Below the pieces are notes generated by a model. It had not been told where the DNA came from. It did not search any database and worked only from the letters and a program-made list of their open reading frames with translations. Of a DNA stretch of 64,000 nt, positions 1 to 11,132 are shown piece by piece. Where the stretch lies: positions 1-64,000 of the forward strand of contig JAKOGH010000216.1 in assembly GCA_024811115.1 (NCBI GenBank), read 5' to 3'. Source of the stretch: Terana coerulea (Eukaryota; Basidiomycota; Agaricomycetes; Polyporales; Phanerochaetaceae). The position numbers were made by a program, and so were the translations under genes. Every line of letters starts with the position of its first letter. Within the stretch, counting starts at the first letter, position 1.

Positions 1-153
1 CTTCTGTCTCGCTCATGCACAATCACGTCCGCACATCATCGTCACGAACGCATTCACATTTTTCTTTCTCTCTCATTGCAATCCCCACATTTTCTTAACA
101 TTCATGCTGTGCCATATTTTTTGCATCGTTCTGCTCCCCACCATCCCATGCAC

Positions 154-173
154 TCGCATCGCATCGCATCGCA
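154..173. repeat. TCGCA pentanucleotide microsatellite, four units
   Basis: Four perfect consecutive copies of TCGCA are visible. They lie in sequence with no recognised gene. Confidence 0.75.
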
Positions 174-3100
174 GCCTCATGCCGCATCGCCATCATTCTT
201 TTCTCTTTGCTTCTCCTGCCGCGCGGCGTGGAAGCCTCGGCACTTCATGATATTTTTTTCACCATTGGGTTTCCTCGGGTCGCTTGGGTTCGCGCTGTGG
301 GGGAGCAGGAAGAAGAGGATGAGGATGAAAGGATGAAGAAGGACGGCCATTGGTTCGCCGTCCACGACACGACACGCCACCGGGCGACCCCTCGACCCGC
401 GACTGTACTTTTTCGTAGCACGCACTTGCTGTCGACACAGTAGTTAGATGACTCTTTCATGCATGGCAATGAATTCTGAATGACGCAACCCTCTCCTGTG
501 TGACGTCCGGTACTCCTTACACACCCATTTCTCACTTGCGACTGAACTTCACACCACCTGAACTCGAAGCTCTGCGGGCGCAGCATAGACGCCCGAAGCT
601 GAACCACCACTGCCGGCTGCCGGCTCCGCTGACGCGTTTGCGCTGACGAGGGCAGTCGGCCGTCGCGACGGGCCTTCGAATGCGCGGGGCACACCACCGC
701 AGCGCCACCGTCCCGAGTCGGTTGCCCGCCCTGCACAACCCTCTGCCTCAGCCCTGCGCCTGCAGCGAATCCCCGCGTCGCACTCCACGCACCCCGGGCG
801 GGACGGTCCCTTGCGGTTACTGGACAACGCGCCATCGACGCAGAAAAACGCACCGACCCGTGCGTTTCCGCGAATCAGAAGGGCCGCATCAGCCCACGGC
901 GCATCGTCGTGCGCGGAGGCGACGCAGATCGCAGAGCTGGCGCCACTCGCGCCTCGCGATGCGCCCCCGCTTTGAGGCTTGCATATTGCCCGCTGCTTTG
1001 CAGAGAGTCAGAGGATTGGCGGTGGTCCGGCGGATGCTTTGTCAAGGCACGGCGAGCGGGCGAGCGCGGCTGCTGGACCAGGGCTGCACGACGAAAGCAA
1101 AGGGCGGGGCATGTGGCGCCGCCTCGACGGCCCCGATCACGCGTCCGAAAATCACGAACGGACGCGGCGATGCCCTGGAGACTGGAGTCGCCCTGGATGC
1201 CGCGATCAATGTCTGTGATGGCGCCGTCGTAGGGGCGTCCGCGCGCGTCGACGCGCGACGGCGGAGCCTTCTTCGCAGGCCCCAGGGGCCAGGGCCTCGC
1301 GAGGCGCACGGATTTGCAGGGGCTGCCCCGCATGCGCTTGACGGGTCAGTGCCCTTCGTATTGCAGTGGGACATTCTGGTGGGTTTCGGCTAGCGGTTTT
1401 TTCGCGCAGCGTGGTCGCGACGCACCCAGGATCTGGGGGACGGCGCAAGACGGCGCGTACACGAGGCGTGCTTAGTCTGCTCTGGATGTACAAGGCGGGC
1501 CGTAGCACGATGCGTGCGAGCCAGAGCTGTGGCGAGCCTGCGATGATGCGACGCACGCACTCAAGTGCTCATGCATCTCGACGCGACGCGCCTGCGCACG
1601 GCTGCCGTTCGCCGAAGAGGTGCGCAACTGTCACTAGTACTGCACACGGACGCCTCTGTGGACGAGCCCACGGACGCCGTCCTCGGGAACACGAAACTAT
1701 CGGAAATGCCTCGCCGGTGCAATCTACAAGGACCGCTCATGAAGCCAGGCGCGCGGATTTAGGCTGTCATGCTTAAGTTACTTGGAAGCCAGAGGTAACG
1801 TGTCTTGCATGTTGTTAAGACTAAGAGCCGGAGTGCTGATGTCGATATATATGCGTACCACAGGCCTCTGCTGAGGGACGCGCCAGATGACTCACCAGCT
1901 TTGCTTGTGCAGGGTCGCACAGTGCGCCGTGACGCGTAGTAAGTACGGGCGGCCACGGAGCTCAAGGAGACACCGACGGAACGAATGTGCTGCAGCTCCC
2001 GTGCCCGTGAGTGCAGAACGTTTGGATAGCTGACGCGGTCGTGTAGCAGGTGATTTCAGTCGAGTCAGAACTAAGCCACTCGCGGGAGTCATATTGCACG
2101 GTGCGTCTCAAGTTTGTGCCTGTAGTGTCGCTCTGAGGGATTGCCAACGTTCGTGCTATACCTCTATGCAGGACATACAATATCCAGCTTGGGCGAGGCA
2201 ACGCGGAGGCCGCTTTGTGCACCTTCCTGCGACATACTTCAAGTTATCCATTTTGTTAGGAGATCTGTAGAGGGGTGGCCTCGTATCTTTGTCTTCACCG
2301 ACAGCCACCCCGCACGCGCACGCCGTCCTTCAGGTAACCTTCTCTACGAGACCCTATCCGGATATCCAACAGGGCAACGGGACACCTCAAGGCCTCATGT
2401 CTCAAGGCATGAGACGGCCTGCGCCCAATCGTCCAAAGTTATGCTTGCATTTATCTCGGTATGGCCCTTCTCCTCGGCTCAGGTGAGTGTGTTCATGAAG
2501 AGTTCTGGATGCCTCCGAGACTGACCACCTCGTTAGTGGTAGCTTATTTCAAGATGTCTGAAATGAACAGGACATGAACGCTTGTGCAGAGCGCACAGGT
2601 GTACTTTACTCCGTCATTATCGTATCTCTGCATCCACATCTCCTCCGCTCGGGACTGTGGATGTATATCGACACAATCTAGACAATAGCAAGGCGGTCAT
2701 TTCACCTTCCCGCTTGGCGGCTCAGCTTGCTGAGACGCGCTCTGCCTCGAGGCGCCGCCACCGCCTGGAAGCTCGCTCGTTCAGTGCCGGGACAACCCCA
2801 AGCCCAAGATGCGTCGTGCGTACAGACCTACGCCTCGCGGCTGTGATGTGCGTGTCCACTCTGTCGCGGCGGTCTCCCAGGACACACGGGCAGATGCCCT
2901 CGTTAGGTTATGTCTGGACGAGCGGTGCATGGAATGTACTACTGGGAGGCGGTGCCCACGCCGGCCTCGCGGCGCAGCTCACCCTGCTATCGCAGCCTTT
3001 ATTGTCTGGACACGACCGTGCAGGCTTCCCAGCGACGTGGGTGAGGTAAGTGCGACGACCAGTTTATTTCACGCACTGGGCCTCGCTGCGTGCTCTTCAC

Positions 3101-3619
3101 ACCCGCCCTTCACAGAGTGAGAGTGTATGTTGACCGGGCGGTTGCGACTCACGGCGATCGCCGCGGGGTTGGGCACTGATCCGGGTCTTTGGTCACCGGT
3201 GCCGGGCGCCTGACCTCACCACGCTGTGATTCGCCCGTTGGGTCTGCGTCCGCACTCGCAGGATCGATTGCGCAGGACGCACGGTTGAAGCCACCACACA
3301 CACTCATCCGAAGCTACCAAGTATACAGAGCCCTGCAAGCCTCCCGAATATGTCCAGCAGTGCCCGTCGGACCGACTCGAGCTCCGTCCCTCAGCCTGCG
3401 CAGAGGCGTCGTAGCGGTGGCGTGACCCGCCGTCCGCAGCGTCCTCTCTGCGCACGCCTAGGGGTTTACCCCAGGTTACCCCGCATGGTGCGCCAAGGCA
3501 CACAGGCGGGCGGGCCCTCCTCGAGGGAGGCGTTATCAGAGTTTGGGAGGTTTGCGCTACAGGCTGCGGTCACCAGCTGATCTAGGCGCCGAGGAGGCAT
3601 TCGGGAGCTTGGCTCGTGA

Positions 3620-4250
3620 AGGTGCGTATTGTCGCAGGCTCGCTGTTTCGGTGGTGCTCACTGCTCACTGGCTCGTACGCTTTCAGAAGACGCAGAGCTC
3701 ATGCGACGCCGTCGATGCTACACGCGTGCGGAGGCTATTCAGGTGATTCGCGATCGCTTTGCATGCAGAAAGGACGCCGTTCAGTAGCAGTGGCGCGAGG
3801 TCTCTTGGTTCCATCCGGTACTCTGTACAGACGATTCTCTTCTTTCTTCAGTTGCAGAATCCGAGCAGAAACCATGTATGTCGGCTAAACCTCTGCTCGC
3901 AGGTCCTCGACGCCACCTCCAGATTCACCGAGCCGAGGACACTCACTGCAAAGTCTGCAATCACGAGCATCCCGATGTCCTGCGACTTCTCCACTCTGAT
4001 GACCGCGATCGTGCCCTTCGGTGCAGGGCAACATGATTAATGTCTCTCGTGGCGTTCGTGTTAGGACGCGCCGAGCCGTTCCGACGTACGTCCTTGCATC
4101 CGAATGTCTATTCTTGCGCGGCAGGTCGTTGACTTTGCATGCATGCGGAGGCGCAGGTCAGACTATGGGTACGTGCAGATGGTTGACAAGGTGCGGGTAT
4201 ACTCTGGATCACATCTACAGCATTCAGGTATACCACATCGGTCGACTCTT
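3620..4250 (+). other. Possible exons of an unrecognised gene or gene relic
   Basis: From 3788 to 4036 one + frame is open for 82 codons without needing a start. It has Cys/His-rich content (a CKVCNHEHPDVL segment) and ordinary coding composition. Upstream, an intron with a GTGCGT donor and TTTCAG acceptor ends near 3687. It joins a piece reading LAREEDAELMRRRRCYTRA to this frame. One TAG at 3785-3787 interrupts the join unless a 45-base intron (GTGATT...TTCAGTAG) is removed. After 4018 a further intron-like GTGCAG...TGTTAG and another coding-like piece (YVQMVDKVRVY) follow, but the phases do not agree. I do not recognise a family. It could be a fast-evolving gene, a mobile-element remnant, or chance in GC-rich DNA. 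Confidence 0.25.
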
Positions 4251-5074
4251 GATGTTGCCTGAAGCACCTGCGTCCGGGAGCCCTTGTCTGCCACACGGAT
4301 TCTCTGATCATCTCTCGAGTGACCAGTCGAATGCGTGTGGTGCGCGAGGGGTTGCGGCAGAATAGTCGCGAAGAGTATTACGTCCTTGGCGGGTAACGAA
4401 GGCCGTTGTGGCGGCGCAAGCATGAAGCATGGCCTGGTGACTTAGCTTGATACCGGGGTGCGGGGCTGGGCTTGTGGGGTACGTGCAGACTGATTCGCGC
4501 ATTTGCCGCGTTTCTGAATATCTGTGCGCGCAGATGCCGTCACTGCTCATGGCCCGCCTGGACCGTAGTTGGCAAGCCAGGTTGAGTTGAGTTCATGGCT
4601 GTTTACCCTACATGTGTGCAAGATGCGGTACACAGTTCAATCTGGTGACCGTTTTTTGTTTGCGCACTGTGGACGTTGCTCACATATCGAATCTTGGATA
4701 TGGATGCTTCACGCCCTTTAACGCAAGTCGGTTTGTTTAGATCAGCCCATGTCGGAAGCTTAGTAAGTAGCCAGAAATCCGTAGTTCATGCGGGACTTAA
4801 CCATTGTCACAGAGAATCATAGGTCTGGTCTGTACTGCCTCATGGCGGCCGTGCATGGTTTCTGCGTTCACAAATCGACCGATCTATCGGCCTCCGCATT
4901 CGCTGCGGACTGGAGTGTCGGGTTGTATTGCTTCTTGTATCCGCCGGATATTCCCAATCCTCATGCCCTGCACAGAATATCACGCTAAGACTGTTGTCAG
5001 GGCCGATGACCCCACACGCGTTTTCGCGGAGTCTGCATGGTATGCTTTCAACACATGCTTACCTGCTCCCCAAT

Positions 5075-5289
5075 TTCTCACTGTGGACGTTGTTAGGATC
5101 CCGAACCACCCTGCACGCCCACAGCGTGCATACCGAATCTCCGTGGACGACTTCTTTTGCGCAGAATTACCACTGTCAAACGGGAACACGCAGGGCGAGC
5201 ACTGGACGCACGTTTCTCTCGAGTTTGCACGGCGAGTGTATGGCACGTAACCTTCTGAATTCTCACTGTGAATGTTTTTAGGATGCCGA
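5075..5289 (+). repeat. Pair of 30-base imperfect direct repeats
   Basis: Copies at 5075-5104 and 5260-5289 match at 26 of 30 positions (core CTCACTGTG, then TTAGGAT and CCGA). A shorter third match (GCACTGTGGACGTTG) occurs at about 4665-4679. Each long copy contains a TTAG that resembles an intron acceptor. The repeats may be relics of duplicated exon-intron junctions. No mobile-element ends were seen around them. Confidence 0.5.
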
Positions 5290-6861
5290 GCGAAGGTGCT
5301 TTAGCCCACACGCCCCGCTACAGCCCTCAGCCTAGGAGAAACAGCTTGGTTACGTGTTGCTCCTTCGAGCAAATCCGTTAGGGTCTGGCAGGCCTCCTAC
5401 ATTCCAGACACCAATCTTCCTTATGGAGGAGTTCGTACACCGGCTCCCGACGCGAACGACGACCTAGGCCTGCCTTGTGTGCACCAGGAGGTCGTCCCCG
5501 CTCCCTTCTTACCCCGAGAGAGTCGGATGGTACGCCTGATGCCAACCTCACCACGCCAGGCTGCCCCAACTACTGCCCCAAATTTACCTATAATTCCTGT
5601 GGCGGTGCCGCGTTATCGCTGCACGCAGCAACACGCGCCGCGCCGCACAGGCAGCCCCCACCAGCTGACCAGCCTCGCGCCCTCGACGCCCGCGCGCCCG
5701 CCCACGCTGCAGCCCCACGTTGCGCATCGCACGACACCCTCCATCAAAACGCGTCCTATTCTTGTTTTTTCACGCCATTCAACGCGCTCGGTCTAGCCTT
5801 GTGCGATGGTCGAACCCCGTATTACGCGTTACGCGTTAGGCCATCGTGTCACCCTGTGTCATCGCGGCGCACCGTCGTCTCCCACGCCGGCCGCAGGCAG
5901 GGCGGCGCGCCGCTCGACCAGACAAGTCGCCGCACGCGGGCTCGCACGCCGCTGGATTGCCGCTGGGCCGCCGCGAGGCTCGCGTGGAGGTTCGCGCGGG
6001 CCACGCCCATCACGCTCGTCATTCCCCTGCGATGTTCTCTTTGTTTTCGCCTGGGTTCGACGGTTCGCCAGCTTCTCACAGGCAAAGGGAAGATTCGCTC
6101 GTCGGTTGCCCTGTGGTAGGAAGCGCGCTCGGGCGGGGGAACTGGTGGCCTCTAACGACACGCTGCGAGCCTCGTGTCGACCTGAGCCGGTAGACAAGAC
6201 TTCCGCCTGAATCTGGTGGCCCCGCTGGGAGAGGGGCGATGAGTGCTCGCTTGCATTCACCTGTACGTTGCCCAAAAGGTGTCTGCGCCTCATGACCAGC
6301 AGTGTCCGAACGATGTCAAACGTCTTGCCCCGCAAATCTAGAACGTCGTCTATCTAGTGAACATTGATGCACTACCGTCGGCGTGGCTTTCTTGTCATGT
6401 CAGCTAAGTACTGTATACATCGAATACGATGGCAGCCATGGCTCTCAGTGAGTCATTGCTAGTTGCCCACAACTCTCGATGTTGCGCATGCAATATAGAG
6501 ATAGACCTGAGTAAATATCGTAATCCATACCACAAACGTTCTCAGCATGTCACAGCGAAAATTATTTGAAGTCTCTTTATCCTGGCTTTACGGGATTTCG
6601 CCTCAGTTTGAGTACATCTCTGCATCAGGTCGGGTTTGAAACCGTGTGTGGAGGCTTTGAGTGGTGATTTGAGGACAAGTCCTCGAGTATGCAACATGCA
6701 GCAGCCCTTGTAAAGGCACACGAAACCCCTAAAGTACAACATAATATATCGAAACCCGATGACTACGAATCAAAAATCCCTTGAAAATCCCATGCCGTCC
6801 AATGTAAGTACAGCCAAGTAACGCGCCACCGTACGCAGCATCGACAAGACGGGGGCATGCG

Positions 6862-8739
6862 TCACATGAGAATGCAACCTTGGCCAGGATTGAACCCAAG
6901 CTCCTGCATGTGCTCCTCCGCCGCTTCCTTCTCGTTCTGTTGAAGTTTCTCCCTCGCTTCCAATGGGAACCAATCTTTCATAAAGTTAAGCAGAGCCCAA
7001 TCAACATTCGCTGCGTCACGGAAAGAGCGAATATTAGCACAAGCAGCACATACAGAAAAGAAGACGATACTGACAGCGGTCGGCGGACAGGACGGTCGGT
7101 GCACGGCACATGGGGCAGTTGCCCTTCCCTCGTTTCTGCATCTTCACCAGACACCTGACGCAGAACAGATGCCCACATTGCAGTCGGATCGGCTTGAATG
7201 CAATACCGGTGCAGATGATGCAGGCGTAATCGTCAATGTGGGGGATGATCGGGAGCAACGTCTCGCCGAACGCTTGGATGAGCATGAGGGATAGAGGCGT
7301 CGCCGTCTTGGGCGTGAACGGTACGAGGGATGAGGAGGCTTCTGTATGCGGTAGGGTGACTGCATTCAATAGGCTGAATCGCGAGGTGAGAGTGGGCGAT
7401 ACTGGCAGAGCGGTGCGCTTGGCGTGTTTCTTCAGGATTTTGCGTGTCGCTTCCGCGGTAACGAACTGGAACTAATGAAATGCACATGTCAGCCTTGCAT
7501 AAATATTGATAACAAAGGCATGGACGCACTTTCTTGAGGTCAAGAATGAAGGCATTCAAGTCCAAAAGGTTTGCAGGGCTTGATGGCTCTCTCTCAGCTT
7601 CAGACCGTGCCCTGACTCGAAGCCGCGCTCCGCCAACCTCTGCTTGAACAACTCCAGCCTCGCCTCCGTGTCTTCAAGACTGCGTTCCCCACGCGTCTTC
7701 TCATGGTGACTCTCGAAGACTTCAGTGTCGATGTACAGCTGGAAAATCTCCCGCCAGGAGTAGAGGTCAGACTTGGCGCCACGATGTATGATTGACGGCG
7801 CAGTGACAGTCACCGCGGCCGGGCTCGTGGAGTTGGAGTAGGGATGGAAGTTTGAGGTGGTGGAGGACATTGGCCGCGCAGTAGCCGCTATGGTCCGAGA
7901 GAGTGCCACGAGGTTGGTCATAAATGCGTCGCTGACGTCGCCGAGCCGTGCACTCAGCGTTTGCAGTGCTTCCACCAGTACTTGGAAGAAAACAGTGTCC
8001 GAAGCGAGAGGGATGATGATTTCTTTCGGTTCCGACTCTTGGGTCCTGCGGATGATGGGATGTTAGGGGTCGTGTGACCTTAATACGGTAAGCTGTTACG
8101 CACGATATCTCCAGAATGGACTCGGGGGATTCTGCCACAGATAGACTGGGCGAGTCTAACTCCGAATTGGATGCAGTTTTGGTCGTTCGACGACAGCTGC
8201 GCTGGAGGAAGCTTCATTCCCTGCAGTCGTGTGATCCTCGACCTCGCCATTCGCCTGCAGGGAATTGCGACTAATACTGGACGACTCTGCCCGTCCCGCA
8301 TCTGTGGACAGTGATGATGCATAGCTCTTGTCCTCGCTAGAGTTCACCAACAGCCTCAAGCGCGGCTCAAGTCGGTCTGAGTCCGCCTTGATCTCGTATA
8401 CCACTCGGGGAAGGCCGGTGGATGTGTCCTCGGACGAGCTGATCTGCACCCAGGAAACATCCCTCTCTTTCTCCTTGCCCTTCTTGCTAGACTCAGTAGC
8501 TGCTTTAGATTCCAGCAACACCTGATGCAACTTGTCTGGAGGGTAACCTACGGCGCCGAAGGTGGTCAGCGTCTGACTCAAGCGGTGTTAAGTCATGGTC
8601 GTCGGTGCTCACCGAGATCTTGCAGCTCTGCTACAACTTTGCCAATGAGCTTCTTGAGTTTCTTGTATTCGATGGCATTTTCTCTGAGCTCGGGCGGGAG
8701 GCTGAGCAGTAGCTGAGTGTATGTTTTCGCAAAGTGCAT
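6862..8739 (-). CDS. SPX-RING E3 ubiquitin ligase, phosphate signalling type
   Basis: The protein joins an N-terminal SPX domain to a C-terminal RING finger, the layout of fungal RING-14-like and plant NLA ligases. In these, SPX binds inositol pyrophosphates and RING ubiquitinates targets such as phosphate transporters. The start at 8739 gives the family opening MHFAKTYTQLLLSLPPELR and then EYKKLKKLIGK. A long acidic Ser-rich insert follows. The SPX domain then resumes with LNAFILDLKKFQFVT and ATRKILKKHAKRT near 7550-7400. The RING is clear at about 7230-7090: CIICTG, CGHLFCVRCL, CPMC. Exon 1 is 8739-8614 and exon 2 starts at 8549; other introns lie near 8090, 7520 and 7050. About 525 residues are expected. 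The frame slips near 8177-8180 in a run of four T (A on the coding strand), which I read as a missing base. The target is unknown. Confidence 0.88.
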
Positions 8740-9292
8740 GGGCAGAGAACAAGCAGGAGCAGACGCTCATAATAGGGGGTCGGAGTTCTCACGCAGAAAC
8801 TGTCTGAGACTGGGAGTCGGAGCGCCCTTCCGGCTGAAAGCGGCAGGCGTTCAGGTTTACTCCGAGCTGTCACCACGGCAAACGGTGACCATGCCCACGC
8901 TTTGAATATTTTGTGAGCGAGGTTACCCAACATTATTGTTTGCTTGCTACCACTGATAACTTGAACATAAGGCGATACGAATGAAGTTTCGCCCGTTTGT
9001 CACGGTCGTGTCCGCTACTAGCTACTGCGTTGTGGCAATTGTCAATACGTTGCGATGGAACAAGGCAGGTATTTCAAGCCTATGACAACGTTGCTGTGCG
9101 CTTTTGTATCGCTTGCTCCGCGCGACGGCTGCTAGTCTCCGGCACACAGTAAAACGACGACGGGTATGTCCTGCCGCTCTCCGGGGTTTCCACTGACTTC
9201 GCAGCTACAGTATATAAACCCCTCGCCTGGGCATATTTTTTACAACACTCTCCCTCTTCTCAAGACACTACCAACTACTTAACAGGTCAATA
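8740..9292. other. Divergent promoter region between SPX-RING and orphan gene
   Basis: No coding region was seen. The right half holds a canonical TATA element serving the + strand gene that follows. Confidence 0.6.
9211..9218 (+). promoter_or_regulatory. TATA box
   Basis: TATATAAA lies 75 bases upstream of the ATG at 9293 and is followed by a pyrimidine-rich CT stretch (ACACTCTCCCTCTTCTCAAG) typical of fungal transcription starts. This suggests a strongly or conditionally expressed gene downstream. Confidence 0.65.
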
Positions 9293-10043
9293 ATGTTTAA
9301 CAATTGGATTTTTGGAGGACGGCCGCCAAGTCCACAACGTCCTTCAAGTCAAGCCCCAGAGACAAGCTAGCCGTCACGCTGGACGCCAGCACGTCTCAGT
9401 CTTTAGGCAAGGCACTGCCTTCGCAGGTGTTAGAAGGGCATTGTCAAAGGTCATGGCGCCCGGAACTGTGGCGCATGGAGGACATAATCATATCCCACGT
9501 CGTCGTAGCACGCGGAGGGACAGCTATCACCACTGGGCATATCGAGGAAGCAGTCGCCGTGGCTCAACGCACCATCGCCGTGGCTCTACCTTTCGTCACC
9601 GCGACTCAACCCATCACACCCGCAAAACTCTGCATCCACCACCCACTGCACAGCCGACAGGACACCGCCCTCCGCAACGACACGTGAGCGTTTCAAATCA
9701 CAACTGGGGTGTAGGCAGTGGTTACACGGCACCTGAAGGCCTCGCTCTAGCCAAGTCGAGACCGCGTCGCAGCAGCTTCAAGCCGTCGCGGCGGGTTTCC
9801 ACTCGACGTGACCTGGAGCTCGAAGCCATGTGCCGCGATTTTGACAGGGCTGTACAGTTGAACACCGAGCGTAACAGGAAACCAGGAGCCGCCGGCCGGC
9901 ATGCCGCCCCAGCGCATACAGCGGGTGCACCTGCCGGACGCCGTCGAGCTATCCCCGAAGACGTCGTCTCTACTCGGCACCGTCAGTTTGCCCATGCTTC
10001 CCACCGTCCCACATTCATGCCCTCTGGATCTCGTCGTTGGTGA
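9293..10043 (+). CDS. Orphan Arg/His/Ser-rich protein behind strong TATA box
   Basis: I do not recognise this gene. The ATG at 9293 is the first after a good TATA box and sits in a favourable context (TCAATAATG), but its frame closes at 9370. The neighbouring frame is open from 9312 to the TGA at 10041-10043 and contains an ATG at 9453. One surplus T in the GGATTTTTGG run at about 9307-9313 would fuse the two and give roughly 249 residues. Other slips in the window are of this kind. The middle of the protein has a degenerate repeat of RRGSTHH and RRGSTFRH units rich in Arg, Ser, Thr and His. No signal peptide or membrane segment is evident. It may instead be a shorter protein from 9453 or a non-coding transcript. 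Confidence is low for the product and moderate for transcription. Confidence 0.4.
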
Positions 10044-11132
10044 TATATGTTATAACCAGAATACCATACAATCCCCTCACTCATCGGACACACTCGCTCA
10101 CCAAGTCACTCATTCCCCATCCGAACCGTTACAATCCACGTCAATGCGGCATATTCACGCTCTTTGAATGCAATCTCTGCCCCTCCTTTATCTCTAGTCA
10201 TTTGACAACAGGACTTTAGTTATGCATAGCTGTCCCACTATCCTTATATCAAGCAAAAAAATTCATTATTGTTGGCGAAGTATCTTGACACTCAGCCTGT
10301 TACTGGACTTTCAAACCCAGACTAATGTGCCAGTACGGCCATATACGGCTCTATGTAGTACTGAAATGAGTCCAGTATAATTAATGCAATGTGATTTATA
10401 GCTTTTTGCTTGCAAGTGTGCATACCAACTGCCCGGCGGAAAGGAATGTATTTCAGCAACATTCAGAGCGAACCTTTGACGAGCGCCAGCTCACGTGGCC
10501 GCCACAAAGGCTTTGCTTGCCTCATTGCTCGAGGCGCTGCTCAACAGCGCTCGATATTGCTCAGTAAGACACAGTCGAACCGCGAGTGTTACTATTGCAA
10601 TAATCATCGTAGAAAAATGCGCTGTAAAATACGGGTACATTCCGATAGCATGATCCTGCAACCTAAAGTAAGTAAGTAAGCTCTACACAGATGGCACGTA
10701 TCACAGCCTTCAAAGATGATGTGCTCGACAGAGGCTTGAACGACGCAGCCCCATCCACCAGGGCATGTTGCAGCGGCTGAATAATCTTGGGCACGCCGCC
10801 CTCTTACCAAGACTTATCTCCTGAAAAATCTTGACAAAGAGAGCTGAAGCACGATATCCCTGAGATATAATCAAGGTAGCCCGTTGAACCCGATATGCTT
10901 GCGAATGGGAAAATAAAATAAAATGCTCCTTATCTGTTACTCAAATAAGAGCAACCGTGTAGAGTCGGAGCATAAATACGTGGTGATTTCGCACAAGTTC
11001 AAGCCCGCAGCGGAACGCAACCGGGAAACTGGCGGGAGGTTTGGTACGATCTCAATCTGATGTGATCGAGCGCACGTGGTGGTGCTTAGACTCATCCGTT
11101 CACATCCTGCAGCGCAAACACAACACATTATT
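10044..11132. other. Intergenic region without recognised features
   Basis: Relatively AT-rich DNA between the orphan gene and CD2BP2. Open frames are short and carry no motif. It probably holds the 3' untranslated region of the left gene and the promoter of the right one. Confidence 0.6.

Larger units (their letters stand above)
1..6861. other. GC-rich stretch with no confidently modelled gene
   Basis: No open frame here shows a family motif. The longer open frames (for example 680-1393 and 5475-6119 on +) are Arg/Pro/Ala-rich, overlap open frames on the other strand, and look like products of high GC. A pentanucleotide run (TCGCA, four copies) lies at 154-173. Well-formed introns appear in places, for example a GTGAGT donor near 2485 with a GACTGACC branch and TTAG acceptor, and a GTAAGT donor near 3050 with a CACAG acceptor at 3115. 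Coding-like pieces occur around 3460-4250, and a 30-base repeat pair lies at 5075 and 5260. A decayed or rapidly evolving multi-exon gene is possible, but I cannot settle the frame. Confidence 0.5.

Noticed and set aside
680..1393. 237-residue open frame on +
   Set aside because: Arg-rich, starts in GC-rich DNA, overlaps open frames on both strands, and shows no family motif or intron signals.
3785..3787. In-frame TAG in the coding-like region near 3.8 kb taken as proof of a pseudogene
   Set aside because: A 45-base intron ending in that TAG would remove it without changing phase, so decay is not proven.
5475..6119. 214-residue open frame on +
   Set aside because: The composition (Arg, Ala, Pro, His) matches what high GC gives by chance, and other frames there are equally open.
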